Shown: positions 1-8,916 of the stretch, in pieces
Layout of the letters: each line of letters starts with the position of its first letter
How positions within the stretch are numbered: the first letter of the stretch is position 1
DNA from: Pseudomonadales bacterium
Lineage (GTDB): Bacteria > Pseudomonadota > Gammaproteobacteria > Pseudomonadales > Halieaceae
Direction of reading: 5' to 3'
Assembly (NCBI GenBank): GCA_024234735.1
Contig: JACKNV010000004.1
Location: 186,001-250,000, forward strand
Length of the DNA: 64,000 nt
Notes under the pieces: model-generated
Told to the model about the DNA's origin: nothing
What the model saw: the letters and a program-made list of their open reading frames with translations, nothing else
The model's database searches: none
Made by a program: the position numbers and the translations under genes

Positions 1-290
1 TCGCAGGGGCTTACCACGATCCCGGGACGCGGATCGACAGGCCTGGCGCCGGGGCACAGCTCCCGGGTAAAACAGTCCCGCAGGCTGGTGAATTCGCGCT
101 TGCGCGCCTCCTCCAGACGTAGGTCGTCGGCAAACAGCTGCCAGATGGCCAGGGTCAGCCTGGTCAGGCGGGGACTCTCGATACCGCTGAACCAACCCAT
201 CAGCCGGGTCGCCAGGCGCCGCGGAATGCGGTTGGTCAACAGGAAGTTGAGTTGTTCCTGCTCACTCAGGGAGCGTATCAATGCCGGCAT
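1..290 (-). CDS. psd: Phosphatidylserine decarboxylase, N-terminal part (runs off the window)
   Basis: The first 96 residues of a phosphatidylserine decarboxylase are visible; the 3' part lies beyond position 1. Residues 20-60 carry the family's NRIPRRLATRLMGWFSGIE-type segment, and residues 71-96 carry the FTSLRDCFTRELCPGARPVD segment leading into the VVSPC(D/A)G strand that precedes the catalytic core. The enzyme makes phosphatidylethanolamine from phosphatidylserine at the inner membrane and self-cleaves to a pyruvoyl enzyme; the cleavage site is outside the window. The ATG at 290-288 lies 3 nt after the stop of the upstream glycosyltransferase gene, so the two are probably cotranscribed. 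No strong ribosome binding site is seen. Identification rests on recognised sequence only. Confidence 0.83.
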   Translation of the reverse strand, partial: MPALIRSLSEQEQLNFLLTNRIPRRLATRLMGWFSGIESPRLTRLTLAIWQLFADDLRLEEARKREFTSLRDCFTRELCPGARPVDPRPGIVVSPC

Positions 291-293
291 GGG

Positions 294-3008
294 TCAGGCT
301 ACCGAGCGCCGCACCAGCTTGCATGCCGGGGCCGGCAGGCCCAGGTCCTGTACGAAGCGGGTCATGATCTCGTCTTCCCCGTACTGCGCCGCCCGGCGCC
401 TGGCGCCCGCGCGCAGGGCGGCGCGCCGGTCGGGCCACTGGTAGTGGGCCACGATCTGCGCGGCCATCTGCTCGGGCGTGTCCACCAGGTAGCCACTGAC
501 GCCGTGCTCGATAATGTCCCTGGGACCCTTGCAGTTGTAGGCGATAGCCGGCATGCCGTTGGCAAAGGCCTCCAGCAGCACATTGCCGAAGGTGTCGAAC
601 CGCGAGGGAAATACGAACAGGTCCAGCCCCGCGTAAAAACTCGCCAGGCGCTGCTGGTCGACCCAACCCAGGAACAGGGCATCCGGCAGCGCCGCTTTGA
701 GCTCCTCCTCGTCCGGGCCACAGCCGGCGATGACCAGGCGCAGGTCCGGCAGGGTCTGGCGCGCGCTGGCCAGTATCTGCGGCAGATCGAACAGGCCCTT
801 TTCCCGACTGACCCGGCAGGCGATAAACAGCACTGGCGTCTGCTCGGTAGCACCACTGAACAATTCGCGTTTGTCCACCGGGCGCACCCCGGGAAGCGGC
901 TGCGGCGCGCTGTGCGCGGTCAGGTACACGCGTTCGCTCTCCAGTTGCATCTCGTGTCCAGTCAGCCAGTCCCGGTGGTCGCTGTTGAGCACGAAGATGC
1001 CGTCAAACTGGCTGTACAGCAGGCGCAGCAGGCGCCGGATACGATCCCGCTCGTGGCGGGTGGCGTTGGTGGTGCACTTGATGTACTCGATCCAGTCGGT
1101 GTGCATGAAAAAGTAGCTGGGAATATTGAACTTGTACTTCAGGAACAGGCTGACCAGCACCATCGGACCCTCGGTGGAACAGGCCACCCGGTCGTAGCCG
1201 CCCTCGTAGAAGATACGGGCTATCTCCATGAGATCCGGTACCCTGAGCTGCTGGCCGCCGGAGTCGGGCAGGGTAAAGGTGGTCACCGGTCGCAACACGT
1301 GCAGGTGGGGTCCGGGTTCGGCGCTCTCATGGCAGACCAGGAAATCGATCGCGATGTCATTGTGCTGGATCTGGCGCAGTTTGCCACCCAGCGAGGTCGA
1401 CACGCCGTTCTTGTCAAACAGGGTGTCCGTCAGGTAGAGCACCCGCCGGTCGTGCTGGTTGCGCCCGACGCGGGCGGCGAAGCTGTCGAGGAACTGGCGG
1501 TTCTGGTACAACACACGGGTGCTGGCGAGGCTGGCGCCGGTAAGTACCAGGGTGATCAGTGCCGGAAACGACAACTGGTCGACCAGCTTGCGAAAACGGC
1601 GTCCACCGACGCTGGTGTGCCTGCTCTTGCCCCCGAACACCAGGGCGGAAATCTGGCTGGGCAGTTCGAAGCGCCGGGTAAGCTTCTCGGGCGAGAGGTT
1701 TTCCAGCAAGCTGCTATGGTTGAACAGCTCCGATTCCTTGACGCGGGCGAACATCAGCCGGTTCAGCTCCGCAAACAGCTCGGCTATGGAGCGGTTTACC
1801 GTCTGCACGAAGATTTCCGGGGACTGCTGCCGGCTGTCGGCGATATTCTCCAGGTGGCGAATGCAGAAGCGGTATTTCTTCGATACCTTCCACTTGAGCA
1901 TCCTGTTGGGCTTCCTGCCCTGCAGGGCGTCGTGAACAAACTCGAAGAACTTGCGCGAGTGCTTGTGCTTGCGCAGTTCCAGCAACACATTGCTGACGGT
2001 AAAGCAGGCGATCTTGTCCCAGGTCTCGCCGCGGTGCAGGAGGATACGCAATAGCCCCGGGTCCTCGATGCGGGTGGCGATCTGGGCGAAGTAATCCAGC
2101 AGGGCAATATTGAGTTTCTGGTTTTCTCCCACCTGGCCGAAGGGCGCCACGTTGCCGGCCCGCAGTGCCTCCAGCGCCAGTGCCGAGGGTTGCTCCGTTT
2201 TCAGGCGCTCCTGCAGGTTCGGGATCATGACATAGGAGCCACAGTCACCCGCAAACAGCCCCATGTGGTCATCGGAGCCTCCAGTCAGAACTTTGGGCCG
2301 GTCCGGATCGACCCCGAATTCCGCGGGGTCCAGCTTGTGCTTGCGCGCGTAGGCGCGGATACGCTCCGGAGTAAGGCCCTGCACCCAGTTGAGGGTCAAT
2401 ACCGACTGCCATAGGTCGCGCTGGCCGTTGAGCACCTCGAAGCGCTGGAACATGACCGCCAGCTTCTCGAACAGGGCATGGTCGATATGCTCGTTGCTGG
2501 TGTAGAAATAAAGGGGGTGGGGCAACACCAGCGGGATGTCCTGCGCGGCGGCATAGCGCACGAAGTCGTAGATATTCTGGCGCTTTTCATCCAGCACCCT
2601 CTCCTGCTCCCGGGTGAAGCCGTAGGTAAGCACATGGCAGAACAGGTCCATTTCCGGGAAGTGGCAGGTGAATTCCGCCGCCACCAGCACATCCTGCCCC
2701 TCGTCCAGCAGTTGCCAGCAGGAGCGGGCGTTGTTGTGGTTGGTGATGGTCACCACATCACTGCCGTTGGCGCGCAGGCACTGGACCAGTTTGCCGGTTT
2801 TCAGCCAGGTCTCCGGCAGGCCGAGGATACGCCCCCACAGCTCGTCCGGCTGGTCGCTGTTGTGGTCGTGGCAATGCAGGTCGATCCGCAGGCGGTCGAC
2901 GGGGTCGAAACGCCGCGCCTCGCGCTCCAGGTATTCACTGAACTCACCGGCAAGGGCCTCGCGGAAATTGTCCCGACCCGTGCTCTGCAATGGCGACTGC
3001 TCGTTCAT
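294..3008 (-). CDS. PHP-domain / GT4 glycosyltransferase fusion protein
   Basis: A 904-residue protein with two enzyme modules. Residues about 40-290 look like a PHP metal-dependent phosphoesterase: DLHCHDHNS near 43, NHNN near 93, PHPLYF, and GGSDDHMG as the last metal motif. The C-terminal 370 residues are a GT-B glycosyltransferase of family 4, with LYLTDTLFDKNGVSTSLGG at its start and FVFPSRFDTFGNVLLEAFA plus the GPRDII nucleotide-sugar loop near the end. A long alpha-helical region of unknown role joins them. The start at 3008 has a very good Shine-Dalgarno (GGAGGAA) and overlaps the stop of the upstream aminotransferase (ATGA). The substrate is not known. Followed by psd, it may act on a lipid or an envelope glycan; that is inference. 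Confidence 0.8.
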   Translation of the reverse strand: MNEQSPLQSTGRDNFREALAGEFSEYLEREARRFDPVDRLRIDLHCHDHNSDQPDELWGRILGLPETWLKTGKLVQCLRANGSDVVTITNHNNARSCWQLLDEGQDVLVAAEFTCHFPEMDLFCHVLTYGFTREQERVLDEKRQNIYDFVRYAAAQDIPLVLPHPLYFYTSNEHIDHALFEKLAVMFQRFEVLNGQRDLWQSVLTLNWVQGLTPERIRAYARKHKLDPAEFGVDPDRPKVLTGGSDDHMGLFAGDCGSYVMIPNLQERLKTEQPSALALEALRAGNVAPFGQVGENQKLNIALLDYFAQIATRIEDPGLLRILLHRGETWDKIACFTVSNVLLELRKHKHSRKFFEFVHDALQGRKPNRMLKWKVSKKYRFCIRHLENIADSRQQSPEIFVQTVNRSIAELFAELNRLMFARVKESELFNHSSLLENLSPEKLTRRFELPSQISALVFGGKSRHTSVGGRRFRKLVDQLSFPALITLVLTGASLASTRVLYQNRQFLDSFAARVGRNQHDRRVLYLTDTLFDKNGVSTSLGGKLRQIQHNDIAIDFLVCHESAEPGPHLHVLRPVTTFTLPDSGGQQLRVPDLMEIARIFYEGGYDRVACSTEGPMVLVSLFLKYKFNIPSYFFMHTDWIEYIKCTTNATRHERDRIRRLLRLLYSQFDGIFVLNSDHRDWLTGHEMQLESERVYLTAHSAPQPLPGVRPVDKRELFSGATEQTPVLFIACRVSREKGLFDLPQILASARQTLPDLRLVIAGCGPDEEELKAALPDALFLGWVDQQRLASFYAGLDLFVFPSRFDTFGNVLLEAFANGMPAIAYNCKGPRDIIEHGVSGYLVDTPEQMAAQIVAHYQWPDRRAALRAGARRRAAQYGEDEIMTRFVQDLGLPAPACKLVRRSVA

Positions 3009-4723
3009 CGTGCTTCCTCCAGGATACCTTCGGGATGCGGCCCGGGTTTGCGTTTCAGCCGTGCCAGTAACGGGAAGTGCGCCCGCAGCATCTCCCAGGC
3101 CAGTTGTCTCTGGATAACCCGGTCGCTCAATTCGCTCGACTGCCACCACCAGCCGTCCTCGGCCATCCTCGCAGCAGCGCGCACGAAGCGGCTGGCCACC
3201 TGCTCGAAATCGTCATCGCTGAAATTGAAGCTCATGATCATGCGCCCGCTGCCTACCCAACTCAGCTCCAGGCCCTCGGCCCGCAAATAAAACTGCAGCA
3301 TCCAGTTGTAGCGGCAGGGAGTGCGGTAGAGCACGGTCCAGATGGTTTGCAGGTTGGCCACCGCTACAGGCAGGCCGGCCTCCTGCAAACGCTGGTTGAG
3401 GCCGGCCGCCCTGTTGTTCCACAGATTCTCGGCCTGCGCATAGAGCTGCTGGTACGCCGGCTGTTCGATACGCCGCAGGAAGGCGTTCATCGCCGCGATC
3501 ACATAGGGATGCGAATTGAAGGTGCCGCGGGCAAAGGAGATGTTCGCCGGCTGCTCGGCGCGAAAACGCTGCATCAGTGTATGCCGCCCGCACAACACGC
3601 CCACCGGCAGCCCACCACCCAGGGTCTTGCCGTAGGTCACCATGTCGGCCTGGATGCCGTAATACTCCTGGGCGCCGCGGTAAGCCAGCCGGAAACCGGT
3701 AAACACCTCGTCGAAAATGAGCACGATTCCGCGTCGGGTGCACACTTCGCGTATCTGTTGCAGCCACCGGGTGTAGGCGTCGCGGTCGAAATGGGCGCTG
3801 CGCTTGCTGGACAGCAGCGCCGCGTCGCCCGCGGCATCGGCGTTGGGATGCAGCGCCTGCAGCGGGTTGATCAGCACACAGGCGATATCCCCGCGGGTCG
3901 CCAGCACCTCAAGCGTGCGCTCGCTGAGATCGCGCAGGGTATAGACATCGTCCACCTTGCGCTCGTTGCCCACCCCGGGCTGTACGCCGTCCCACCAGCC
4001 GTGATAGGCCCCGCACAGCCGCACCAGGTGCGTCCTGCCGGTGTGGTAGCGGGCCAGGCGCACCGCCTGCATCACCGCCTCGGTGCCGGACATATGGAAG
4101 GAAACCTCGTCCAGCCCGGACAGTTGTTTGAGCCGCTCGACATTGTCGCGAATCAGCGGATGGTAGGGCCCGAGCACCGGGCCCAGTTGCCCGGCCTGTT
4201 CCTGCGCCTCGGCGATACACTGCTTGTAAAAGTCGTAGCCAAACACGTTGACGCCATAGGAGCCGGTGACATCGTAGCGCCAGTTGCCATCGATATCCCT
4301 GACCTGCACACCCTGGGTCTGGTCGACAATCGAGCAGCGCTTGAACTCCTCGCCAAGGCCGGCACGGTAGGGAAAGGGCACCCGGTAGGCGCTGGTGAAC
4401 CTGACGTCCGAGACGCTGTCCTGCAGCGACTTGCTGTAGGCCAGGCTCAGGGGGCTGGACTTGCGTACCTCGGCGCGCAGCCTGTCTAGCCCCGCCCGGC
4501 GCCTGTCGGCGACGTCAGCGGGAGCGCCGTCACTGGCGAAGAACTGTTGCTCGTCAAACTCGTAATAGGCCACCAGCCGCGCCAGGCGCCGCGACCACTT
4601 CGCATGCCCGCGCACCGAGGGATGCTTGGCCCGGGACAGGCGCAGCCGGATGAAGAGTTTGTAGAACGCGATGCCACTGACGACGGCCAGGATGGCCAGG
4701 TATGCTGATGAATATCCGTACAT
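3005..4723 (-). CDS. Class III (glutamate-1-semialdehyde aminomutase-like) aminotransferase with N-terminal membrane anchor
   Basis: PLP-dependent fold I enzyme of 572 residues. The GSAM/class III landmarks are present: FHMSGTEAVMQAVRLAR (cofactor phosphate site), CGAYHGWWDG, LIFDEVFTGFR (pyridine-nitrogen Asp), and TYGKTLGGGLPVGVLCG with the Schiff-base lysine. Unusually, residues about 5-25 form a hydrophobic segment (AYLAILAVVSGIAFYKLFI) that should anchor it in the membrane. A further 100 residues precede the catalytic domain, making it longer than the usual 430 residues. I chose the ATG at 4723; an in-frame GTG at 4753 is possible. It overlaps the PHP-glycosyltransferase gene by 4 nt. 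A true GSAM role in haem synthesis is unlikely given the anchor and neighbours; modification of a membrane-bound substrate is inferred. Confidence 0.8.
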   Translation of the reverse strand: MYGYSSAYLAILAVVSGIAFYKLFIRLRLSRAKHPSVRGHAKWSRRLARLVAYYEFDEQQFFASDGAPADVADRRRAGLDRLRAEVRKSSPLSLAYSKSLQDSVSDVRFTSAYRVPFPYRAGLGEEFKRCSIVDQTQGVQVRDIDGNWRYDVTGSYGVNVFGYDFYKQCIAEAQEQAGQLGPVLGPYHPLIRDNVERLKQLSGLDEVSFHMSGTEAVMQAVRLARYHTGRTHLVRLCGAYHGWWDGVQPGVGNERKVDDVYTLRDLSERTLEVLATRGDIACVLINPLQALHPNADAAGDAALLSSKRSAHFDRDAYTRWLQQIREVCTRRGIVLIFDEVFTGFRLAYRGAQEYYGIQADMVTYGKTLGGGLPVGVLCGRHTLMQRFRAEQPANISFARGTFNSHPYVIAAMNAFLRRIEQPAYQQLYAQAENLWNNRAAGLNQRLQEAGLPVAVANLQTIWTVLYRTPCRYNWMLQFYLRAEGLELSWVGSGRMIMSFNFSDDDFEQVASRFVRAAARMAEDGWWWQSSELSDRVIQRQLAWEMLRAHFPLLARLKRKPGPHPEGILEEAR

Positions 4724-4870
4724 TCGGGACCCGTAAGCTGGCGCCGGCACCACAATGCAGAACGCCCGTTGGTTTCCCTGACACTACATCCACCGGGTGA
4801 CAGTTAAATGGCACAATTGCGAAGTTATTGTTGCAGTGCCGCCCGCGCCGCCGGCGAAACGCATCGCCCG

Positions 4871-6730
4871 TTACAGTCCGGCCACATGGAGTTCCCGCAA
4901 CATGGTGACTTTCTTGACCTGGTGCCCCTGCATGCGCCGCAGGATATCGTCCAGGGTCTGCACCGCCTTGACGATATAGGGGCCCTTGTTCAGCATCACG
5001 CACTCCGCGCGACGCCCCATGGCCGCATCGGTGATCTCCGCCCGGGTCGGCGCCCCGTGCTTGGCGAGGTTTTCGAGCACCTGGGTCGCCCAGATCACCG
5101 GCACATGGGCGGCCTCGCACAACCACAGGATCTCCTCCTGCACCTCCGCCAGCCGGGCGAAGCCCATCTCCACGGCCAGATCTCCCCGGGCGATCATCAC
5201 CCCGCAGGCGGGCATGGACATCGCCCGGCACAACATGGCGGGCAGATTCCGAAAGCCGGCCAGGGTTTCGATTTTCAGCACGATGCCGGCCTGCCGGTTG
5301 CCGTGACGGTGCAATTCCCCGATCAGGCCACTGACGTCCGCCACGCTGTTGGCGAACGACAGGGCGACGATATCGGCATGGCGGGCGACAAACGCCAGGT
5401 CCTCCCGGTCCCTGGCGGTCATGGCCGCGAGCCGCAACTCGCTGCCGGGGAGATTGATGCCCTTGTCCGCGCGCAGCTTGCTGCCGGCCGCCAGGGCGCT
5501 GGTTATGCGCACGCTCAGGCTGCGGGGTGAGGCCTGCTCCACGACGCCGCCGATACGGCCGTCGTCGAACCAGATTTCCTCGCCCACCTTCACCTGGGGG
5601 ATAATCTCCGGCAGCGTACAGCTGACCATGGCCGGTGCCAGTACCTGGCCGTCCCCGCCGACTTCCGCCGCCCGGGCGGGCACCTCGTCGGCCGTGACCA
5701 GCAACCGGTCGCCGGGACGCAACAGCAGCGCGATCTCCCTGCCGGTGATTCCTCCCAGCGCCGTGGCCGCCACCTCACCGTTACGGTTACGGTGGCGCAG
5801 CCGGGTATCCGCGCCCAGGTAAACTGTCTTGCCGCTGGTGAGCAGGCACCCCGCGGCAGTGCACTCGCTCACGATGAGCTTGCGCTTCGCACCGCGGGTG
5901 TCCCGCAGCGTTACCTTGTCCCCACTCTCCAGACGGGCCAGCCAGGCGGGCTCGGCGGTGGCGCAGACATCGGCGGCGGGCGCCGGGCCATCGCCACCCG
6001 CGCCCAGCCACAGGGTCGCCGGACGCAGCACCTTGCCGAGGGCATCGCGCGCTGGTCGCAGCCTGGTCACTGCCGGCCCCACCGGCATCGGGCCGGTGCG
6101 CAGCTTGGGGCCCGCCAGGTCCATGCTGATCTTGCAGGGAAGGCCCAGCTCCTGTTCCGCGCGCCGCACCCTGGCGATGATGCGGGACCAGACCTGCGGT
6201 CCGTCGTGGGCGCAATTGATACGCGCACAGGTCATCCCGCTGCGCAGCAATGCCGCCACCAGCTCCGGGTCATCCGCCGCCTCGGCCGGCATGGTGACCA
6301 TGATATGGCCGCCCCCGCCAACGGGAGACCTGCCCAGCAGGCGCTCGCTGTGCTCGCCCAGCAGGCGCGCACCGGCGGCGAAGTCGACGCTGCTGGCGGC
6401 CTGGTCCGCCGCTGCCGGCAGGTCGGCCAATTTGCGCAGGGTGGCCAGCACGGTATTGACGGTTGCCAGCACGTGGGACTCCGACCTGCCCAGGGAGGAC
6501 AGACCCAACTCCGCCAGGTCGGCCTGCAGCGGCCGCAGGTCCTGGCGGCGCAGCGCCAGGTACTGCAGCAGGTTGCGGGCGCTGGGCATGAATTCGGGAT
6601 GTATCGAGGCAAGCTCCATCCCGGGATGGGACACGCAGGATTCCAGCTCGCGCTGCAGGCCTTCCAGGCGCTCCACCAGCTGTCGCGGGGAAGGCTGCGC
6701 CCGGTGGGGCGTTTCGGGAGTTGCTGGCAT
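4871..6730 (-). CDS. pyk: Pyruvate kinase, atypical form with N-terminal extension and no C-terminal regulatory domain
   Basis: Protein of about 619 residues that aligns by motif to pyruvate kinase. It has CARINCAHD (substrate/K+ site), DLAGPKLRTG, GSELRLAAMTARDREDL, VLKIETLAGFRNLP, IARGDLAVEMGFARL and WATQVLENLAKHGAPTRAEI. A 130-residue helical N-terminal extension precedes the barrel. A long B-domain insertion follows residue 210. The protein ends soon after the ATQ motif, so the usual C-terminal allosteric domain is absent, and the common SGETA segment reads LNKGPYIVKAV. Such a form may be unregulated. The start is uncertain between ATG 6730 and GTG 6736; neither has a clear ribosome binding site. 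The 147-nt gap to the aminotransferase means it may be a separate transcription unit. Confidence 0.85.
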   Translation of the reverse strand: MPATPETPHRAQPSPRQLVERLEGLQRELESCVSHPGMELASIHPEFMPSARNLLQYLALRRQDLRPLQADLAELGLSSLGRSESHVLATVNTVLATLRKLADLPAAADQAASSVDFAAGARLLGEHSERLLGRSPVGGGGHIMVTMPAEAADDPELVAALLRSGMTCARINCAHDGPQVWSRIIARVRRAEQELGLPCKISMDLAGPKLRTGPMPVGPAVTRLRPARDALGKVLRPATLWLGAGGDGPAPAADVCATAEPAWLARLESGDKVTLRDTRGAKRKLIVSECTAAGCLLTSGKTVYLGADTRLRHRNRNGEVAATALGGITGREIALLLRPGDRLLVTADEVPARAAEVGGDGQVLAPAMVSCTLPEIIPQVKVGEEIWFDDGRIGGVVEQASPRSLSVRITSALAAGSKLRADKGINLPGSELRLAAMTARDREDLAFVARHADIVALSFANSVADVSGLIGELHRHGNRQAGIVLKIETLAGFRNLPAMLCRAMSMPACGVMIARGDLAVEMGFARLAEVQEEILWLCEAAHVPVIWATQVLENLAKHGAPTRAEITDAAMGRRAECVMLNKGPYIVKAVQTLDDILRRMQGHQVKKVTMLRELHVAGL

Positions 6731-6817
6731 GGTCACTGGGCCCGCTCTGCTTGCCTGGGGCCGACCATTTTATTGCAGAAACATGACACCAGTATGACCA
6801 CCGCAACGCCGCTCGCG

Positions 6818-7696
6818 TCAACGCTGCCGGTAGGGAATGTCGCAGTAGGTGATACCGCGCCCGGGCAGTACCCGGTGCTTGGCCAGGAAGAGCTCCAGCG
6901 ACTTCAGCGACAGCTCTATGTTGCTGGTGGGCCCCAGGTAGACGTGATCCAGCGCCAACCCGGACCCGTCGTCGGCGCCCAGGTCGAAGGCGTAATAGGG
7001 CACCAGCATGGAAGTACCCTCGCGAAAGTGGATGCGGTTGTCCTGGCCCCCGCTGAGCACCGGGGATACGATACGCCACTCCTGCTCCTCCTCGAAGGAG
7101 GGGTGTTTGAGAATCGCCGCCACCCTCAACAGATCGCCTTCCACCTGCTCGAACAGCCGGTGCCACCTGCCCGGGTTCGCCTGCGCGCCGACTGCCGGCT
7201 CCAGGCCGGCGGCGCGCTTTTCGAGCACATCGACCAGTTGCTCCATCAGGGCGGTCTGCTCGACGGGGTCGTAAACGCACTTGCCTATCTGGAACTGCTG
7301 GCGGCGGGCACAGGCGTGGATCTGCTGCGGGTTGAAACCCAGGCTGACACCCTTGCCGTGCACGCTGTAACCACGCCACTGGCTGAGCAGGTTGCCGTTG
7401 GCGCGAAACGAGGCGCCGAATACCATCGGCCCACTGACGATGCGGTGCGACAGCCACTCCAGCAGCTCGTTGAGCAGGCCCGGGTTGTCGGACCCTGCCA
7501 ACACGCGCCGGGTGATGTAACTGCGCAGGACATCCAGGGTATGGCGCAGCTCCGCAGAATCGTTCATATAGCGGATATCGCTGGCGCGCAACTCGCCACC
7601 GCTGACGATGCCGAGCACCCCGGCCAGGGTGGAGTAGTGGTACAGGGTGGTCTGCGGCGCCGCCGAAAACAGCCTGTCGGTAATATCTTCAATCAT
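6818..7696 (-). CDS. DUF2971 domain protein
   Basis: A 292-residue protein resembling the DUF2971 family: LYHYSTLAGVLGIVSGGELRASDIRYMND near the N terminus, SFRANGNLLSQWRGYS in the middle and FEEEQEWRIV towards the C terminus. No signal peptide or membrane segment is evident. The family has no settled function; it occurs next to diverse genes, including defence and surface loci. It lies alone between pyruvate kinase and the divergently read glycosyltransferase gene. ATG 7696 follows a short AGG-type ribosome binding site. Its C terminus is 87 nt from the pyk start, so cotranscription with pyk is possible. Confidence 0.75.
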   Translation of the reverse strand: MIEDITDRLFSAAPQTTLYHYSTLAGVLGIVSGGELRASDIRYMNDSAELRHTLDVLRSYITRRVLAGSDNPGLLNELLEWLSHRIVSGPMVFGASFRANGNLLSQWRGYSVHGKGVSLGFNPQQIHACARRQQFQIGKCVYDPVEQTALMEQLVDVLEKRAAGLEPAVGAQANPGRWHRLFEQVEGDLLRVAAILKHPSFEEEQEWRIVSPVLSGGQDNRIHFREGTSMLVPYYAFDLGADDGSGLALDHVYLGPTSNIELSLKSLELFLAKHRVLPGRGITYCDIPYRQR

Positions 7697-7875
7697 ACCT
7701 GCCTATCCTGAAACACCGACACCGGCACTGCAAGCGGAGCGTCGGGCGTGACCACACACCCTCACGAGCAGCCGGTGCGGCGACCATAACGCAAAACATA
7801 CTACCGGCGCACGCTGACACATTTTCTCAATATAACCGCAATGAATCGTTAACCTGCCGCAGTAATACTGGCGAC

Positions 7876-8892
7876 ATGAAAATCGCGCTCATTACCGACG
7901 CATGGCATCCCCAGGTTAACGGGGTGGTACGCGTCCTGACCTATGTGGAGCGAGAACTCACCGCCCTCGGTCATGAAGTCCGGTTCTTCACTCCGGCCGG
8001 CCGGCGCAGCGTTCCCTGCCCCAGCTACCCGGAAATTCGCCTCTGCGTGCTGCCCGGTCGTCAGCTGGGCGGGGAGTTGCAGGGCTTCGGGCCGGACGCC
8101 ATCCACATCGTCACCGAGGGACCTCTGGGGATGGCCGCGCGCAAGTGGTGCCGCCGGCAGGGCGTTCCCTTCACCACCTCATTTCATACCCGGTTTCCCG
8201 AGTACGTATCCCTGCGCCTGCCGTTTATCCCGATCAGCTGGGGCTACGCGTTCATGCGCTGGTTTCACAACGCCGCGCTGCGCACCATGGTGACCACGGA
8301 CACCCTGCGCCAGGAACTTTTCAGCCACGGTATCCAGCGGGTTACCCTGTGGTCGCGGGGGGTCGATACCGAGCTGTTCCGGCCGCTGGCCAAGCCGGAA
8401 GTTGATTCGCAGCGACCGGTTTTCGTCTACCTCGGCAGGGTATCGATAGAAAAAAACGTGGAGGCGTTCCTGCACCTGGACCTGCCCGGCAGCAAATGGG
8501 TAATTGGCGACGGGCCCGCGCTGGCAGACCTCAGGGCACGTTATCCGTCGAGCCGGTTTTTCGGCACGCTACAGGGGGAAGAACTAGTCCAGCAACTCGC
8601 CCGGGCCGATGTATTCGTGTTCCCCAGCCTCACCGATACCCTGGGCCTGGTCATCATGGAAGCCCTCGCCTGCGGCCTACCAGTGGCGGCCTTTCCGGTA
8701 CAGGGGCCACGCAATCTCATTACCAACGGTGTCAACGGGGTGCTGCACGATGACTTGCGCAGCGCGGCACTGGCTTGCCTGACACTCAATCCGGACAGGG
8801 CGCGCCAATCCGCACTGCGCTTTTCCTGGGGCCGATCGATGCGGGAGTTTCTCTCCCAGCTGGAACCGATTCACGATGTATCGCCAGCATGA
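7876..8892 (+). CDS. GT4 family glycosyltransferase, candidate sulfolipid or glycolipid synthase
   Basis: A 338-residue GT-B enzyme. The N terminus MKIALITDAWHPQVNGVV is typical of lipid and mannosyl GT4 enzymes. TSFHTRFPEYV resembles the acceptor side of MgtA/SqdX-like proteins. The donor site includes VYLGRVSIEKNVEAFL, and the EX7E-type motif lies in VFVFPSLTDTLGLVIMEALA. It is read 24 nt upstream of sqdB, whose product would supply UDP-sulfoquinovose, so transfer of sulfoquinovose to diacylglycerol (the SqdX reaction) is the leading inference. A plain galactosyl, glucosyl or mannosyl lipid transferase is equally possible from sequence alone. The upstream 180-nt spacer also serves the divergent DUF2971 gene. 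Confidence 0.8.
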   Translation: MKIALITDAWHPQVNGVVRVLTYVERELTALGHEVRFFTPAGRRSVPCPSYPEIRLCVLPGRQLGGELQGFGPDAIHIVTEGPLGMAARKWCRRQGVPFTTSFHTRFPEYVSLRLPFIPISWGYAFMRWFHNAALRTMVTTDTLRQELFSHGIQRVTLWSRGVDTELFRPLAKPEVDSQRPVFVYLGRVSIEKNVEAFLHLDLPGSKWVIGDGPALADLRARYPSSRFFGTLQGEELVQQLARADVFVFPSLTDTLGLVIMEALACGLPVAAFPVQGPRNLITNGVNGVLHDDLRSAALACLTLNPDRARQSALRFSWGRSMREFLSQLEPIHDVSPA

Positions 8893-8916
8893 TCAACAAT
8901 CCTGGAGGAGCACGAT

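Noticed and set aside
252..2054. Plus-strand open frame of 600 codons opposite the PHP-glycosyltransferase
   Set aside because: Shadow of the glycosyltransferase gene; no start context or family match.
7820..7845. Pho-box-like CTGACAC followed by TCTCAAT upstream of the GT4-sqdB operon
   Set aside because: The second unit matches only 2 of 7 consensus positions, so it is not supported despite the attractive biology.
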